Under the pieces are notes generated by a model that saw only the letters and a list, made by a program, of their open reading frames with translations, was not told the origin of the DNA and made no database searches. DNA of 64,000 nt from assembly GCA_963667505.2 (NCBI GenBank), contig OY763490.2, positions 124,001 through 188,000 of the forward strand. The letters run 5' to 3'. Position numbers and translations under genes: made by a program. Below, piece by piece: positions 25,863 to 34,092 of the stretch; position 1 is the first letter of the stretch, and each line of letters opens with the position of its first letter. Origin of the DNA: Aldehydirespirator sp963667505. GTDB lineage: Bacteria > Actinomycetota > Acidimicrobiia > Acidimicrobiales > Aldehydirespiratoraceae.

Positions 25863-26516
25863 ATGGCCCTGGATCGCTACGAGTGGCTGGGTCGGCTGGC
25901 CGGCCGCATCCCCGAGGACGCCCTAGTGATGTCCACCTACATCGGCGCGGTGTCGTTCGAGTGGGCCCACCACACCGAGGAGCACCACCGCACCGCCCAC
26001 CTGGGCCAGATGGGCGACGTGATCGGCATGGCGCTGGGCCTGGCCCTGGCGCTGCCCCACCGCAAGATCGTGTGCCTGGACGGCGACGGCTCGGTGCTGA
26101 TGGAGCTCGGCCAACTGGTGGCCATGGGCGAGCAGCAGCCCGACAACCTGGTGGTGTTCGTGGTGGACAACGGCGTGTACGAGTCCATCGGCTGGAGCGG
26201 TCAAGGCCGACGGCCGACGGCCACCGCGGGCCGGGTGGATCTGGCCGCCATCGCAGCGGGATGCGGCGTGCCCTACACCGTGGACGTCACCGCGGAAGAC
26301 GAGCTCGACGCCGAGATCGAGTTGGCGTTCTCCCGCGACCTGTGCAGCTTCATCAACGTGCGAACCCGGCCCGGCCGCTCCCATGTGCGGCCCCGCCGCA
26401 CCGACGGCATCGAGGACAAGTACCGCTTCGTGCGCTACGTGGAGCGCCTCGAGGGCATCTGGATCACCGGCGTCCCGCCCCAGGACATCGCCCTGATGAC
26501 AGACCGCGACCGCTAG
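25863..26516 (+). CDS. ThDP-dependent decarboxylase, C-terminal (beta) subunit, ComE-like
   Basis: This 217-residue PP half carries the ThDP-Mg motif: GDGSVLMELGQL, then NLVVFVVDNGVYESIGW (GDG...N). HLGQMGDVIGMALGLALALP precedes it. It would pair with the alpha subunit to decarboxylate a 2-oxo acid bearing a sulfonate, phosphonate or similar group. The adjacent three-subunit redox complex raises the possibility of an organosulfur pathway, which remains unproven. Confidence 0.85.
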   Translation: MALDRYEWLGRLAGRIPEDALVMSTYIGAVSFEWAHHTEEHHRTAHLGQMGDVIGMALGLALALPHRKIVCLDGDGSVLMELGQLVAMGEQQPDNLVVFVVDNGVYESIGWSGQGRRPTATAGRVDLAAIAAGCGVPYTVDVTAEDELDAEIELAFSRDLCSFINVRTRPGRSHVRPRRTDGIEDKYRFVRYVERLEGIWITGVPPQDIALMTDRDR

Positions 26517-26659
26517 CCCCAGACGCGCCGGGTAGGTCGCACCGCCGACAGCAACGTCGGCACCGACTGATGAGAGTCCGCGAGCGTTAGACCCGGACGT
26601 ATCGGGGGCCATGGGGCGCGGGGCTGCGAGCGAGGCGCAGGGTGCAGTGGAGCCCGAGG

Positions 26660-26757
26660 CCGGCGATCTTCCCGTGTGGCCGTCCGGCCGGCGATCTGCC
26701 TGTGTGGCCGTCTGGCTGGCGGTCTGCCTGTGTGGCCGTCTGGCCGGTGGCCTGGCC
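26660..26757. repeat. 28-bp tandem repeat upstream of thiolase-like gene
   Basis: Three 28-bp units start at 26674, 26702 and 26730 (each beginning GTGTGGCCGTC), preceded by a partial unit from 26660. There are no spacers. The 265-bp gap between the decarboxylase and thiolase-like genes consists largely of this array. Confidence 0.88.
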
Positions 26758-26781
26758 TGCGGCGTCGTAGTGTGCTGGCCG

Positions 26782-28254
26782 ATGGGCGGAGCGCTTGATC
26801 CTCGGCAGGCGGTGCTGGTCGGCGTCGGGGCCGTCAACCAGAGCGCGGATGCTCCAGGCGCCGGCCTCGACACGCTGAGCCTGATCGTGGAGTCGGCCCG
26901 GCTGGCTCTGGCCGACGCCGGGGCGACGAAACTCGGCCCACGCATCGGGCGGGTCTACTCCACCGGCGGACTGACGAAGCTGCGGAACCCGGCCGGCGAG
27001 GTGGCGACCGGTCTGGGCGCGCCCGAGGCCCATACCGTGCTGGGCCAGCCGGGCATCGCGCAGCAGTCGCTGATCAACGCGGCCGTCGTCGCCATCGAGT
27101 CGGGCCTGTGCGACGTGGCCGTGGTCTGCGGAGGGGAGACCCGCCGCCGCGACGACATCGCCCGCCGGGCCGGAATCACACTGACCCCGCCGCACGAGGC
27201 CGTGGCGGAGCCCGACGAGACCTGGACCCCGGCCAAGGGCTTCATGGGCCGCGCCGAGGTGAAGGCCCGTCTGGTGGTGCCCGTGCTCCAGTACGCCATG
27301 ATCGACAACGCCCGGCGGGCCGCCCGCGGCTGGAGCATCGACGAGCATCGAGACGACATCGCGGAACTGTGGTCGCGGTTCTCCGCAGTGGCCGCGTCCA
27401 ACCCCGACGCCGCCTTCGGGCAATTCAGGCCCGCCGAGGAGATACGAGAGCCCGGCCAGTCGAACCGGCCCCTGGCCTTCCCGTACAACAAGTGGCTGTC
27501 CAGCCAATGGTCGGTCGACCAGGCCGCCTCGCTGGTGTTCGCCTCCGTCGAGGCAGCCGACGACTGCGGCTCGTCCCGCGACCGCTGGGTGTTCCCCGCG
27601 GTGGCTGTCGAGTCAACCGGCACGGTGTCGCTGTCGCAGCGCGCCGAGATGCACCGCTGGCCGGCCATGGGCGTGCTCGGCCAGTTCGCCGCGAGCCATC
27701 TGAACCGACCGCTGGACGACATCGGCCTGGTGGAGCTGTACAGCTGCTTCCCGGCGGCGGTGCGCGTCCAGCAGGGCGAGCTGGGCCTGCCCGAGAACGG
27801 CACGCCCACCGTCACCGGTGGCATGGGCTTCGCGGGCGGGCCGATGAACAACTTCGTGCTCCAGTCCACCGCCGCGATGGCCCGCCGGGTGCGATCTCAC
27901 GGCGAGACCGGGCTGGTCACCGGCGTGAGCGGCCTGCTCACCAAGCCGGGCCTCACCGTCTACGAGCCGAGGCCCCCGAGGGCCACGCTGCGAGGCGACC
28001 TCAACGACGCCGCGGCCGCGGCCACCCCGACCGCCGCGCTGGCCGACGATCCGGCAGGCCGCGGTCGTGTTGCCACCTACACCGTCGCCTATGAGGGGCT
28101 GGATCCTGTCCGCATCGCGGCCATCGTCGACCTGGACGACGACCGGGGCCGAGCCGTCGCCCTCCTCGACGACCCGGCCGCCGCGGCCGAAGCCACCCGC
28201 GTCGAGCTGATCGGTGCCTCCTGCGAGGTGCAGTCCGGCACCCTGGTGCTCTAG
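26782..28254 (+). CDS. thiolase-like protein (TLP1 type, acetyl-CoA acetyltransferase family)
   Basis: This 490-residue protein has a thiolase fold with the additional C-terminal domain of TLP1-type proteins (TKPGLTVYEP onward, about 390-490). Recognisable segments are AVLVGVGAVNQSAD, VVAIESGLCDVAVVCGGETR, VELYSCFPAAVRVQ and TGGMGFAGGPMNNF. The usual nucleophilic cysteine position near residue 90 appears to be absent (LGQPGIAQQSLIN), as in many thiolase-like proteins, so activity is uncertain. The ATG at 26782 lies behind the tandem repeat array. Confidence 0.78.
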   Translation: MGGALDPRQAVLVGVGAVNQSADAPGAGLDTLSLIVESARLALADAGATKLGPRIGRVYSTGGLTKLRNPAGEVATGLGAPEAHTVLGQPGIAQQSLINAAVVAIESGLCDVAVVCGGETRRRDDIARRAGITLTPPHEAVAEPDETWTPAKGFMGRAEVKARLVVPVLQYAMIDNARRAARGWSIDEHRDDIAELWSRFSAVAASNPDAAFGQFRPAEEIREPGQSNRPLAFPYNKWLSSQWSVDQAASLVFASVEAADDCGSSRDRWVFPAVAVESTGTVSLSQRAEMHRWPAMGVLGQFAASHLNRPLDDIGLVELYSCFPAAVRVQQGELGLPENGTPTVTGGMGFAGGPMNNFVLQSTAAMARRVRSHGETGLVTGVSGLLTKPGLTVYEPRPPRATLRGDLNDAAAAATPTAALADDPAGRGRVATYTVAYEGLDPVRIAAIVDLDDDRGRAVALLDDPAAAAEATRVELIGASCEVQSGTLVL

Positions 28255-28306
28255 CGGCTGTCCGCCCCGACCTTCCGGACCAGGTCCCGGCCCTCGGCAT
28301 GGTCGT

Positions 28307-28660
28307 TCAGGCCGTGGCTACCGACGGAACGAGCCTTCTCTCGTAGGCGTCGACTGCAAGGCGGAGGCCCTCGAGTGTGTAAGCGCCGAGCAGGGGAGGG
28401 CCGTCGTCTTCGCCGAAGAAGACCCATGTCGGTGTGCTGCGGCCATCGACGGTGACATGGGCCTGCCCGAGGTCGTAGGTGGCCCGCCTACCGTCGGCCA
28501 GGGTCACGCCGTGCCTGTCGGTGGGCTCGACCCCGAGCCGTCTCAGAATGGCAGACGGCACGATGCTGTAGCTCGCGCCGGTGTCGACCAGCGCGTCGAC
28601 CTCCACGCTGCGCTCGCCGTCCATGCTGTCGAGCCGGACTTTGCAGTTGAATGTTCCCAT
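28307..28660 (-). CDS. retropepsin-like aspartic protease, copy A
   Basis: A 117-residue stand-alone retroviral-type aspartyl protease: the catalytic DTGAS is at 26-30 after VEVDALV, and the flap/second-half elements ADGRRATYDLGQA and PLLGAYTLEGLRLAVD follow. Such one-domain proteins act as dimers. No signal peptide is present. Copy B at 45947-46300 differs by only a handful of residues. It lies directly downstream of the truncated flavoprotein copy; substrates are unknown. Confidence 0.85.
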   Translation of the reverse strand: MGTFNCKVRLDSMDGERSVEVDALVDTGASYSIVPSAILRRLGVEPTDRHGVTLADGRRATYDLGQAHVTVDGRSTPTWVFFGEDDGPPLLGAYTLEGLRLAVDAYERRLVPSVATA

Positions 28661-28815
28661 CGGTTCCTCCCCGAAGTGTGTCCAGTAGGTGCCTGGCTCC
28701 AGACGCTAGAAGCTGATGTTTGCTGTTGTTTCAAACAGTGTTGCTCAACGCCCAATGGAACGCAACCCGTCATGGCTCACCAGCGGCTGGGTCCGGGCCG
28801 ATCCGCCCACTGCTC

Positions 28816-29400
28816 TTAGCTTGGAGCGTCCGATAGGAGGAGGTCGGCGTACTCGTGGGGGTTGCGGTCGCCTACCAGGACGTGCTGGCTGCCGCCGTGC
28901 ATGTCGCGGAAGCAGCGCTGCAGGGGTCCGTCGCGCAGGGCCTCGGTGCCGCACCACTCGTACAGGCTGCGGACCACGGCCAGGCCCTCCTGGGTGAGCA
29001 GGGTGGCGGACTGCTTGACGTGGGTGGCCAGCGACGGGTCGCGTCCCGAGCCGGCCTCGGCGGCCTGCTCGGCGGTGCGGAACGCCTGCCGGCACCACGT
29101 CTCGGCCGCCTCGAAGCGGGACACGGCCATGGCGAACTCGTAGCGGAACCGGGGATCGTCGGCGATCACCGACGACGCCGCCATCCGGGCCCGGCCCTTG
29201 GCGATGGCGACCGCCTCGTCGATGGCCCGGCGGACGACGCCGATGGTCCAGCCCATGTGGCCGATCTCGGTGAGGATGATCACGCCGAGGTCGTACATGG
29301 GGCCGCCCCGGTGGCGGGTGGGGGAGAAGAACTCGAAGGTGGCGTGGACGGGCACCTCGGTGTCGATGCGGTAGTCGTAGGACGACGTGGCCCGCAGCCC
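28816..29400 (-). pseudogene. truncated copy of acyl-CoA dehydrogenase-like gene
   Basis: This is the C-terminal half of the intact gene at 46420-47544, identical in sequence back to 29400, where it is cut by island DNA. Residues before the R-A-T-S-S-Y region are missing, so the active flavoprotein cannot be made. The extreme C-terminus differs (SDAPS instead of SDG). An internal ATG could give 179 residues, but these lack the N-terminal and most of the beta domain. Confidence 0.88.
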
Positions 29401-29416
29401 TCCCCCAAGTCGCTGC

Positions 29417-29445
29417 TTGACAGATCCCTGAGGTTGTGTTGTACT
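29417..29445 (+). promoter_or_regulatory. promoter of the sugar ABC operon
   Basis: TTGACA (29417-29422), a 17-bp spacer and TGTACT (29440-29445) fit a sigma-70-type promoter. It starts 17 bp inside the island edge and is followed immediately by the palindromic operator. Confidence 0.65.
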
Positions 29446-29464
29446 TGAGTAATCGATTACTCAA
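29445..29464. promoter_or_regulatory. LacI-type operator 1
   Basis: TTGAGTAATCGATTACTCAA is a perfect 20-bp palindrome directly after the -10 element, running into the ribosome-binding site (AAGGAGGA, 29463-29470). A near copy precedes fucU. The LacI regulator encoded at 43432-44448 is the obvious candidate to bind both. Confidence 0.82.
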
Positions 29465-29476
29465 GGAGGATTCTCG

Positions 29477-30958
29477 ATGTCCAAGTCCAATATCGTGCTG
29501 CGACTCTTTGGTGTGTTGCTTGTGTTTGGCTTGCTCGCCGGGGCGTGTGGCGACGATGACGGTGCTGAGCCTGCGGCGGACGACACCGCGGAGGCGGCGG
29601 CGGCTGAGCCTGCGGCGGACGACGACGATGGCGAGCCTGCGGCGGACGACACCGCGGAGCCAGCGGCGGCTGAGCCTGCGGCGGACGACACCGCGGAGCC
29701 TGCGGCGGACGACACCGCGGAGCCAGCGGCGGACGACGATGACGGTGCTGAGCCCGCGGCGGCTGAGCTCGCAGCAGAATTCGATCTGGAGGTGCTTGTC
29801 TTTGAGACCCCGGCGCTTACTCCCGAGTTCTGGGACGCCACGTTGGCCGCAGCAGCGGCACCTATCGACGGGGTGAATGTCGTCAAGCTCGTGACTCCGG
29901 ATCTCGACAGGACGGCCTACGCAAAGCAACTCCAGGCCTCGGGCCAGTTCCCCGACGTTCAGGCTGCACTGAATGTCAATGACTTCGTCGAGGCTGACCT
30001 GCTCGTCCCGTACCGCGACGACTACCTCAACGAGCACTACCTTTTCCCGGATGCTACGAAGATCGACGGTAATGCATGGCAAACTCCATCAGGTGGTCAG
30101 ATCATCACTATGGTCTTCTACAACGAGAACATCTTCGCTGATCTCGGTCTAGGCGTCCCGACCACCTACGCCGAGTTCCTCGATGTTGCGCAAGCAACCC
30201 GGGATGCAGGCTTCGTGCCGATCTCCTACGCCGGAGCGGAGCCTTGGTCTGCTTCGCTACCGCTCTCGACGATCATGGCGGTCGACGTGCTCGGCCAAGA
30301 CCCTGATTGGGTCATCAAGCGCGCCGCCGGCGAGGTGTCGTTCTCCGATGACAACGTCGTGGCCTCGGCCAACAAGTGGAAGCACTTCGTCGATGAGGGT
30401 CTACTTGACGACGGAGCGCTCGGCGTCGCCTACGAAGGCGCCACCAACGCCTTCCTCGACAGGGAGGCAGCGATGTACATGATGGGTTCGTGGTGGCTGG
30501 GTGCAGCCGGACAAGCCGACTTCCCGGTCGGTGTGTTCCCGTTCCCTTCCGACAGCGGGGATGTGGTTGTCCCGCTCCACGTCGGCGGCAACTTGTCGGT
30601 CTCTGCACAGGCCGAGGATATAGAACGAGCGATGCAGTTCGCAGAGAACTGGCACACTGACCCCGAGGTGTCGCGGTTCTTGATCGAGTCCGACGGCTTG
30701 TTCGTATACGTTAAGGGACAGGGAGCGCCCGATCTCGGAGCTGATGTGCTGCCCATCTACAACGAGGCCTTCGCCTGGACCACGGACACGAGCAACTCCG
30801 TCGTGCCCCCATTCGCCTGGACCGTCAATGACCGGATGCTCATGCCCCCGGGCTTCAACGATGAGTTCTACGCGACAGCGCAGAACATCTTCCTCGGCGA
30901 TGACGTCGTCGACGAGATGGCCCGACTCGACGAAGCCTTCGACGCCGCAATCAGCTAG
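29477..30958 (+). CDS. sugar ABC transporter substrate-binding lipoprotein (CUT1)
   Basis: This 493-residue family 1 extracellular solute-binding protein has a lipobox LLAGAC with lipidated C24. A striking acidic Ala/Glu/Pro/Asp linker of repeated EPAADDTA units fills about residues 25-95 before the binding domain. The binding domain has AKQLQASGQFPDVQAALN, ALGVAYEGATNAFLDREAAM and GSWWLGAAGQADFPVGVFPFP. It would capture an oligosaccharide and hand it to the permeases downstream. An operator and strong RBS precede it. Confidence 0.93.
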   Translation: MSKSNIVLRLFGVLLVFGLLAGACGDDDGAEPAADDTAEAAAAEPAADDDDGEPAADDTAEPAAAEPAADDTAEPAADDTAEPAADDDDGAEPAAAELAAEFDLEVLVFETPALTPEFWDATLAAAAAPIDGVNVVKLVTPDLDRTAYAKQLQASGQFPDVQAALNVNDFVEADLLVPYRDDYLNEHYLFPDATKIDGNAWQTPSGGQIITMVFYNENIFADLGLGVPTTYAEFLDVAQATRDAGFVPISYAGAEPWSASLPLSTIMAVDVLGQDPDWVIKRAAGEVSFSDDNVVASANKWKHFVDEGLLDDGALGVAYEGATNAFLDREAAMYMMGSWWLGAAGQADFPVGVFPFPSDSGDVVVPLHVGGNLSVSAQAEDIERAMQFAENWHTDPEVSRFLIESDGLFVYVKGQGAPDLGADVLPIYNEAFAWTTDTSNSVVPPFAWTVNDRMLMPPGFNDEFYATAQNIFLGDDVVDEMARLDEAFDAAIS

Positions 30959-30987
30959 AGCGCACCTCCCCTAGGCTTGGGCGAGTC

Positions 30988-31026
30988 CTTCGGCCTACGC
31001 TGCGAGCGAGGTGCCGCAGGCCGAAG
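30988..31026 (+). promoter_or_regulatory. intercistronic stem-loop after the binding-protein gene
   Basis: CTTCGGCCT (30988-30996) and AGGCCGAAG (31018-31026) form a perfect 9-bp stem with a 21-nt loop in the 92-bp gap before the first permease gene. Such hairpins commonly stabilise or partly terminate the transcript, giving more binding protein than permease. Confidence 0.65.
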
Positions 31027-31050
31027 AGTTCTCCTTGAAGGAGGTCGTCC

Positions 31051-31950
31051 GTGCAACGATTGAGGGCTCTTCGCAGCGGAGGGCGCCGAGTCACGACGCT
31101 TGACGTTGCGGCCTCTGGAGGCCTGCTGCTGTTCACGACGTTCGTTCTCATTCCTCTGGCAATCAGCTTCTATGTCGGGTTAACCGACCAGAATCCGCTG
31201 CTCAAGGATGCAAATTTCGTCGGCTTCGATAACTATCGAGAACTGTTCGGCGACGAGTCGCTGCACCGGGCTCTAAGTAACACGGCGAAGCTGACAATCG
31301 CCGTCACAATCAGCGCGAATCTGGGTGGGTTAGCCTTGGCTATCACCTTGGATGGTACATCGCGGTACTATCGCGTTCTCCGTATGCTAGTGTTCATACC
31401 TCAAGTCTTGAGTGCAGTCGTGGTGAGTTTCATCTTTGTGACGATCCTGTCCAACCGTGGGATCCTGAACTCGGTGCTTGAGTCCATCGGATTGGAAGGC
31501 CTGGCCGAGCCGTGGCTGGGCAAGCCGGACTTGGCGCTCTGGTCGATTGCAACGGTGGTCACCTGGCAGATGATGGGCTTCACTACCGTCGTTTACCTAG
31601 CGGCCCTTCAGTCGGTGCCGGATGATCTATTAGAGGCCGCTCGGATCGACGGAGCGGGAGCGTGGAAGCGCTTCTCCAAGATCTCGTTTCCGCTCATGGG
31701 CCAAGGCGTGACCATCGCAGTGACGATCGTCCTCATCACCACACTCCGGCTCTATGACCACGTAGCCGTGCTGACCGGTGGTGGTCCAGGTTTCCGAACG
31801 GAAACCGCAGTGTTCTACCTCCTACGCATGGGGTTCACAAATAACCGGACCGGCTACGCGTCATCTACTGCGTTCGTGCTCCTGTTGATCATCGGTTCCG
31901 TATCGGCAATCCTGGTCAGTCTGCTGCGACGTCGTGAGGTCCAGCTGTGA
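31051..31950 (+). CDS. sugar ABC transporter permease 1 (MalF type)
   Basis: A 299-residue CUT1 inner-membrane permease with six hydrophobic helices. The EAA loop reads LLEAARIDGAGAWKRFSKIS followed by FPLMG. The GTG at 31051 follows a GAAGGAGGTC ribosome-binding site. Base composition is visibly more AT-rich than in the surrounding housekeeping genes. Its stop overlaps the next permease start (GTGA). Confidence 0.93.
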   Translation: MQRLRALRSGGRRVTTLDVAASGGLLLFTTFVLIPLAISFYVGLTDQNPLLKDANFVGFDNYRELFGDESLHRALSNTAKLTIAVTISANLGGLALAITLDGTSRYYRVLRMLVFIPQVLSAVVVSFIFVTILSNRGILNSVLESIGLEGLAEPWLGKPDLALWSIATVVTWQMMGFTTVVYLAALQSVPDDLLEAARIDGAGAWKRFSKISFPLMGQGVTIAVTIVLITTLRLYDHVAVLTGGGPGFRTETAVFYLLRMGFTNNRTGYASSTAFVLLLIIGSVSAILVSLLRRREVQL

Positions 31951-32792
31951 GTGCGACCCGCGAGATAACACTGTCGCGTCACACACGCTCGCTTCTTGCT
32001 GGTATCTCGGTCGCAGCATTCTCACTTCCGCTTTACATCGCCGTTGTGAATGTCTTTAAGGTCAACGAGCAGATTTCGCGCCAACCCTTGGCGTTGCCGA
32101 ACCCTATCAGCATGCAGAACTTGGCCGATGGCCTGACTCGCTCTGACAATCTGTTGTGGATCGGGCTGCGGAATAGCGTGATTATCTCGATTGCCACCGT
32201 CATCATTATCGTTCCCATTGCCGCCACGGTGGCCTATTGGGTAGTTAGGCGCCGGAACAGAATCACAAAAGTCGCTCTCATGGTGCTGATGTCGGGCATG
32301 ATGATTCCCCCTCATGTGGTTTTTATTCCTGCAGTCGAAGTGCTGGAATTCCTCGGTATCGCTCGAACATTCCCCGGACTTGTGCTGTTCAACGTCGGTG
32401 GAGGCTTCCTGTCGTTCGCGGTGTTTGTTTACGTCGGCTTTATGTTGACGCTCCCCCGGAGTCTCGATGAGGCTGCACTCGTTGACGGCGCTAGTCCGAT
32501 GCAGACGCTGGTTCATGTCGTCTTTCCGCTGCTGCGCCCGGCGACCGCGACGGTCGCCATCTTCATCGGTCTGTGGACCTGGAACGACCTGGTGACGCCG
32601 CTGTTCATCCTGGGACCCAGCCAGGGCGTAACGATCACCTCAGGGATCTTCGTGGCTCTGGGCCAGTACAACAATGACTATGGGCAGATGTTCGGGATCA
32701 TGTTCTTGGCCTCTATACCGATCCTGATCTACTACCTGTTGTTGCAAAAGCAGTTCACCAGCGGCCTGCTGTCCGGCAGTTCGAAGGGCTGA
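31947..32792 (+). CDS. sugar ABC transporter permease 2 (MalG type)
   Basis: This 281-residue permease has six membrane helices and the EAA motif SLDEAALVDGASPMQTLVHV. It overlaps the upstream permease by 4 bp. No ATP-binding subunit is encoded in the island, which is common for CUT1 systems that share an MsmK/UgpC-type ATPase encoded elsewhere. Confidence 0.93.
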   Translation: MSATREITLSRHTRSLLAGISVAAFSLPLYIAVVNVFKVNEQISRQPLALPNPISMQNLADGLTRSDNLLWIGLRNSVIISIATVIIIVPIAATVAYWVVRRRNRITKVALMVLMSGMMIPPHVVFIPAVEVLEFLGIARTFPGLVLFNVGGGFLSFAVFVYVGFMLTLPRSLDEAALVDGASPMQTLVHVVFPLLRPATATVAIFIGLWTWNDLVTPLFILGPSQGVTITSGIFVALGQYNNDYGQMFGIMFLASIPILIYYLLLQKQFTSGLLSGSSKG

Positions 32793-32796
32793 GCCC

Positions 32797-34092
32797 ATGA
32801 GCACGGCGGTGAGCCAAGGGCTGAGGCTGGCGGTGATCGGGGCCGGAACGAGGGGTTGCACCTACGCCCGCCTGGCCGCCGAGCGAGGCGCCGAGGTCGT
32901 GGCCGTCGCCGAGCCCGATGTCCGCAAGCGGCGGCGGCTCCTCAGTTCGTTCGGTTCGGCCGGGGCGCGGCAAGCGTCGAGTTGGGACACCCTTGAGTTG
33001 GACGCCGGTGAGGCCGACGGCGTGATCGTGGCGACGATGGACGACATGCATGTCGAGCCGACCCTGCGGTTCGCTCGGCTGGGAGTGCCCATGTTGCTCG
33101 AGAAGCCGATAGCGCGGTCATGGCAGGACTGCTGCCGGCTCCGGGCCGGACTCGGCGATGCCGCTCCGCCCATCCTGGTGGCCCACGTGCTGCGGTATGC
33201 GCCATACACACGGCTGCTGCGTTCGCTGATCGCCGACGGCGCCGTAGGCGACATAGTCAACGTCCTGCATCTTGAACCGGTCGGGTTCTGGCACTTCGCC
33301 CACTCGTTCGTCCGGGGCAACTGGCACTCCACCGCCATGGCCGCGGACTTCATGGTGGCCAAGGCGTGCCATGACGTGGACTGGATCATGCACCTGATCG
33401 ACTCCGAGTGCGTGGCGGTGTCATCGTTCGCCAGCCTCACCCACTTCCGGACCGAATCGAGGCCGGCCGGCGCGGCCGAGCGCTGCATCGACTGCTCGGT
33501 GGACTGTGTCTACGACGCTCGGAGGATCTACCTGGACGCGGCCCTCGCGGGAGACTTCTCGTGGCCCGTCGAGGCCGTCGTGACCGACCAGACAGTCGCA
33601 TCGGTCAGGGACGCATTGGAGAACAGCCGGTATGGCCGGTGCGTCTACCTCGGCGACAACGACGTGGCTGACACCCAGGTTGCGTCACTGCTGTTCGCGG
33701 GCGGTCAGACCGCCACGATCACCCTCAGCGCGTTCACCGAGTTGCGCAGCAGGCACACGATAATCTCCGGCACCCAAGCAGAGGCCACTGTCACTGCCGC
33801 AGGGGTCGAGCTTTACTCGTTCTCCGATCGGCGCCGCCGGTTCTGGGCTGCCGATGGTGCCGAGCGCGCTGGCTTGAGCGCCAGCCACGGCGGCGGCGAC
33901 CGCGCCCTCGTGCACCGGTACCTGGACGAGATCGGTGAGCCCACGAAGGCAGGACAGCAAGCCTTCGGGGAGGCCCTGCGCACCCACCGCGTGGCTTTCG
34001 CCGTCGAGGAAGCCCGCCGCCAGGGCGCAGTCGTCGATCCCCGGGATCTGCCCGAGCAGGTTCTGGACGAAGCTCGATCAGGCACGGCGTGA
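32797..34092 (+). CDS. Gfo/Idh/MocA-family oxidoreductase with Cys motif
   Basis: A 431-residue NAD(P)-dependent enzyme. It has an N-terminal Rossmann fold (LRLAVIGAGTRGCTYARLAA), the EKP motif (LLEKPIARSW) and a C-terminal Gfo/Idh domain. An unusual CIDCSVDC motif near residues 230-237 precedes VYDARRIYLD; similar Cys-bearing relatives accompany sugar ABC genes in other bacteria. It could oxidise a sugar or act as a redox glycosidase like GH109. It starts 4 bp after the permease stop. Confidence 0.85.
   Translation: MSTAVSQGLRLAVIGAGTRGCTYARLAAERGAEVVAVAEPDVRKRRRLLSSFGSAGARQASSWDTLELDAGEADGVIVATMDDMHVEPTLRFARLGVPMLLEKPIARSWQDCCRLRAGLGDAAPPILVAHVLRYAPYTRLLRSLIADGAVGDIVNVLHLEPVGFWHFAHSFVRGNWHSTAMAADFMVAKACHDVDWIMHLIDSECVAVSSFASLTHFRTESRPAGAAERCIDCSVDCVYDARRIYLDAALAGDFSWPVEAVVTDQTVASVRDALENSRYGRCVYLGDNDVADTQVASLLFAGGQTATITLSAFTELRSRHTIISGTQAEATVTAAGVELYSFSDRRRRFWAADGAERAGLSASHGGGDRALVHRYLDEIGEPTKAGQQAFGEALRTHRVAFAVEEARRQGAVVDPRDLPEQVLDEARSGTA

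Larger units (their letters stand above)
28296..29400. repeat. left direct repeat flanking the catabolic island
   Basis: This block corresponds to 45936-46998. The protease part is similar but diverged. Bases 28832-29400 read as identical to 46430-46998 at a constant offset of 17,598. Similarity stops abruptly at 29400, where the island begins. Confidence 0.9.

Noticed and set aside
26660..26757. Possible CRISPR array (28-bp repeats)
   Set aside because: Units are directly adjacent with no spacers and there are no cas genes; it is a plain tandem repeat. The same applies to the other arrays.
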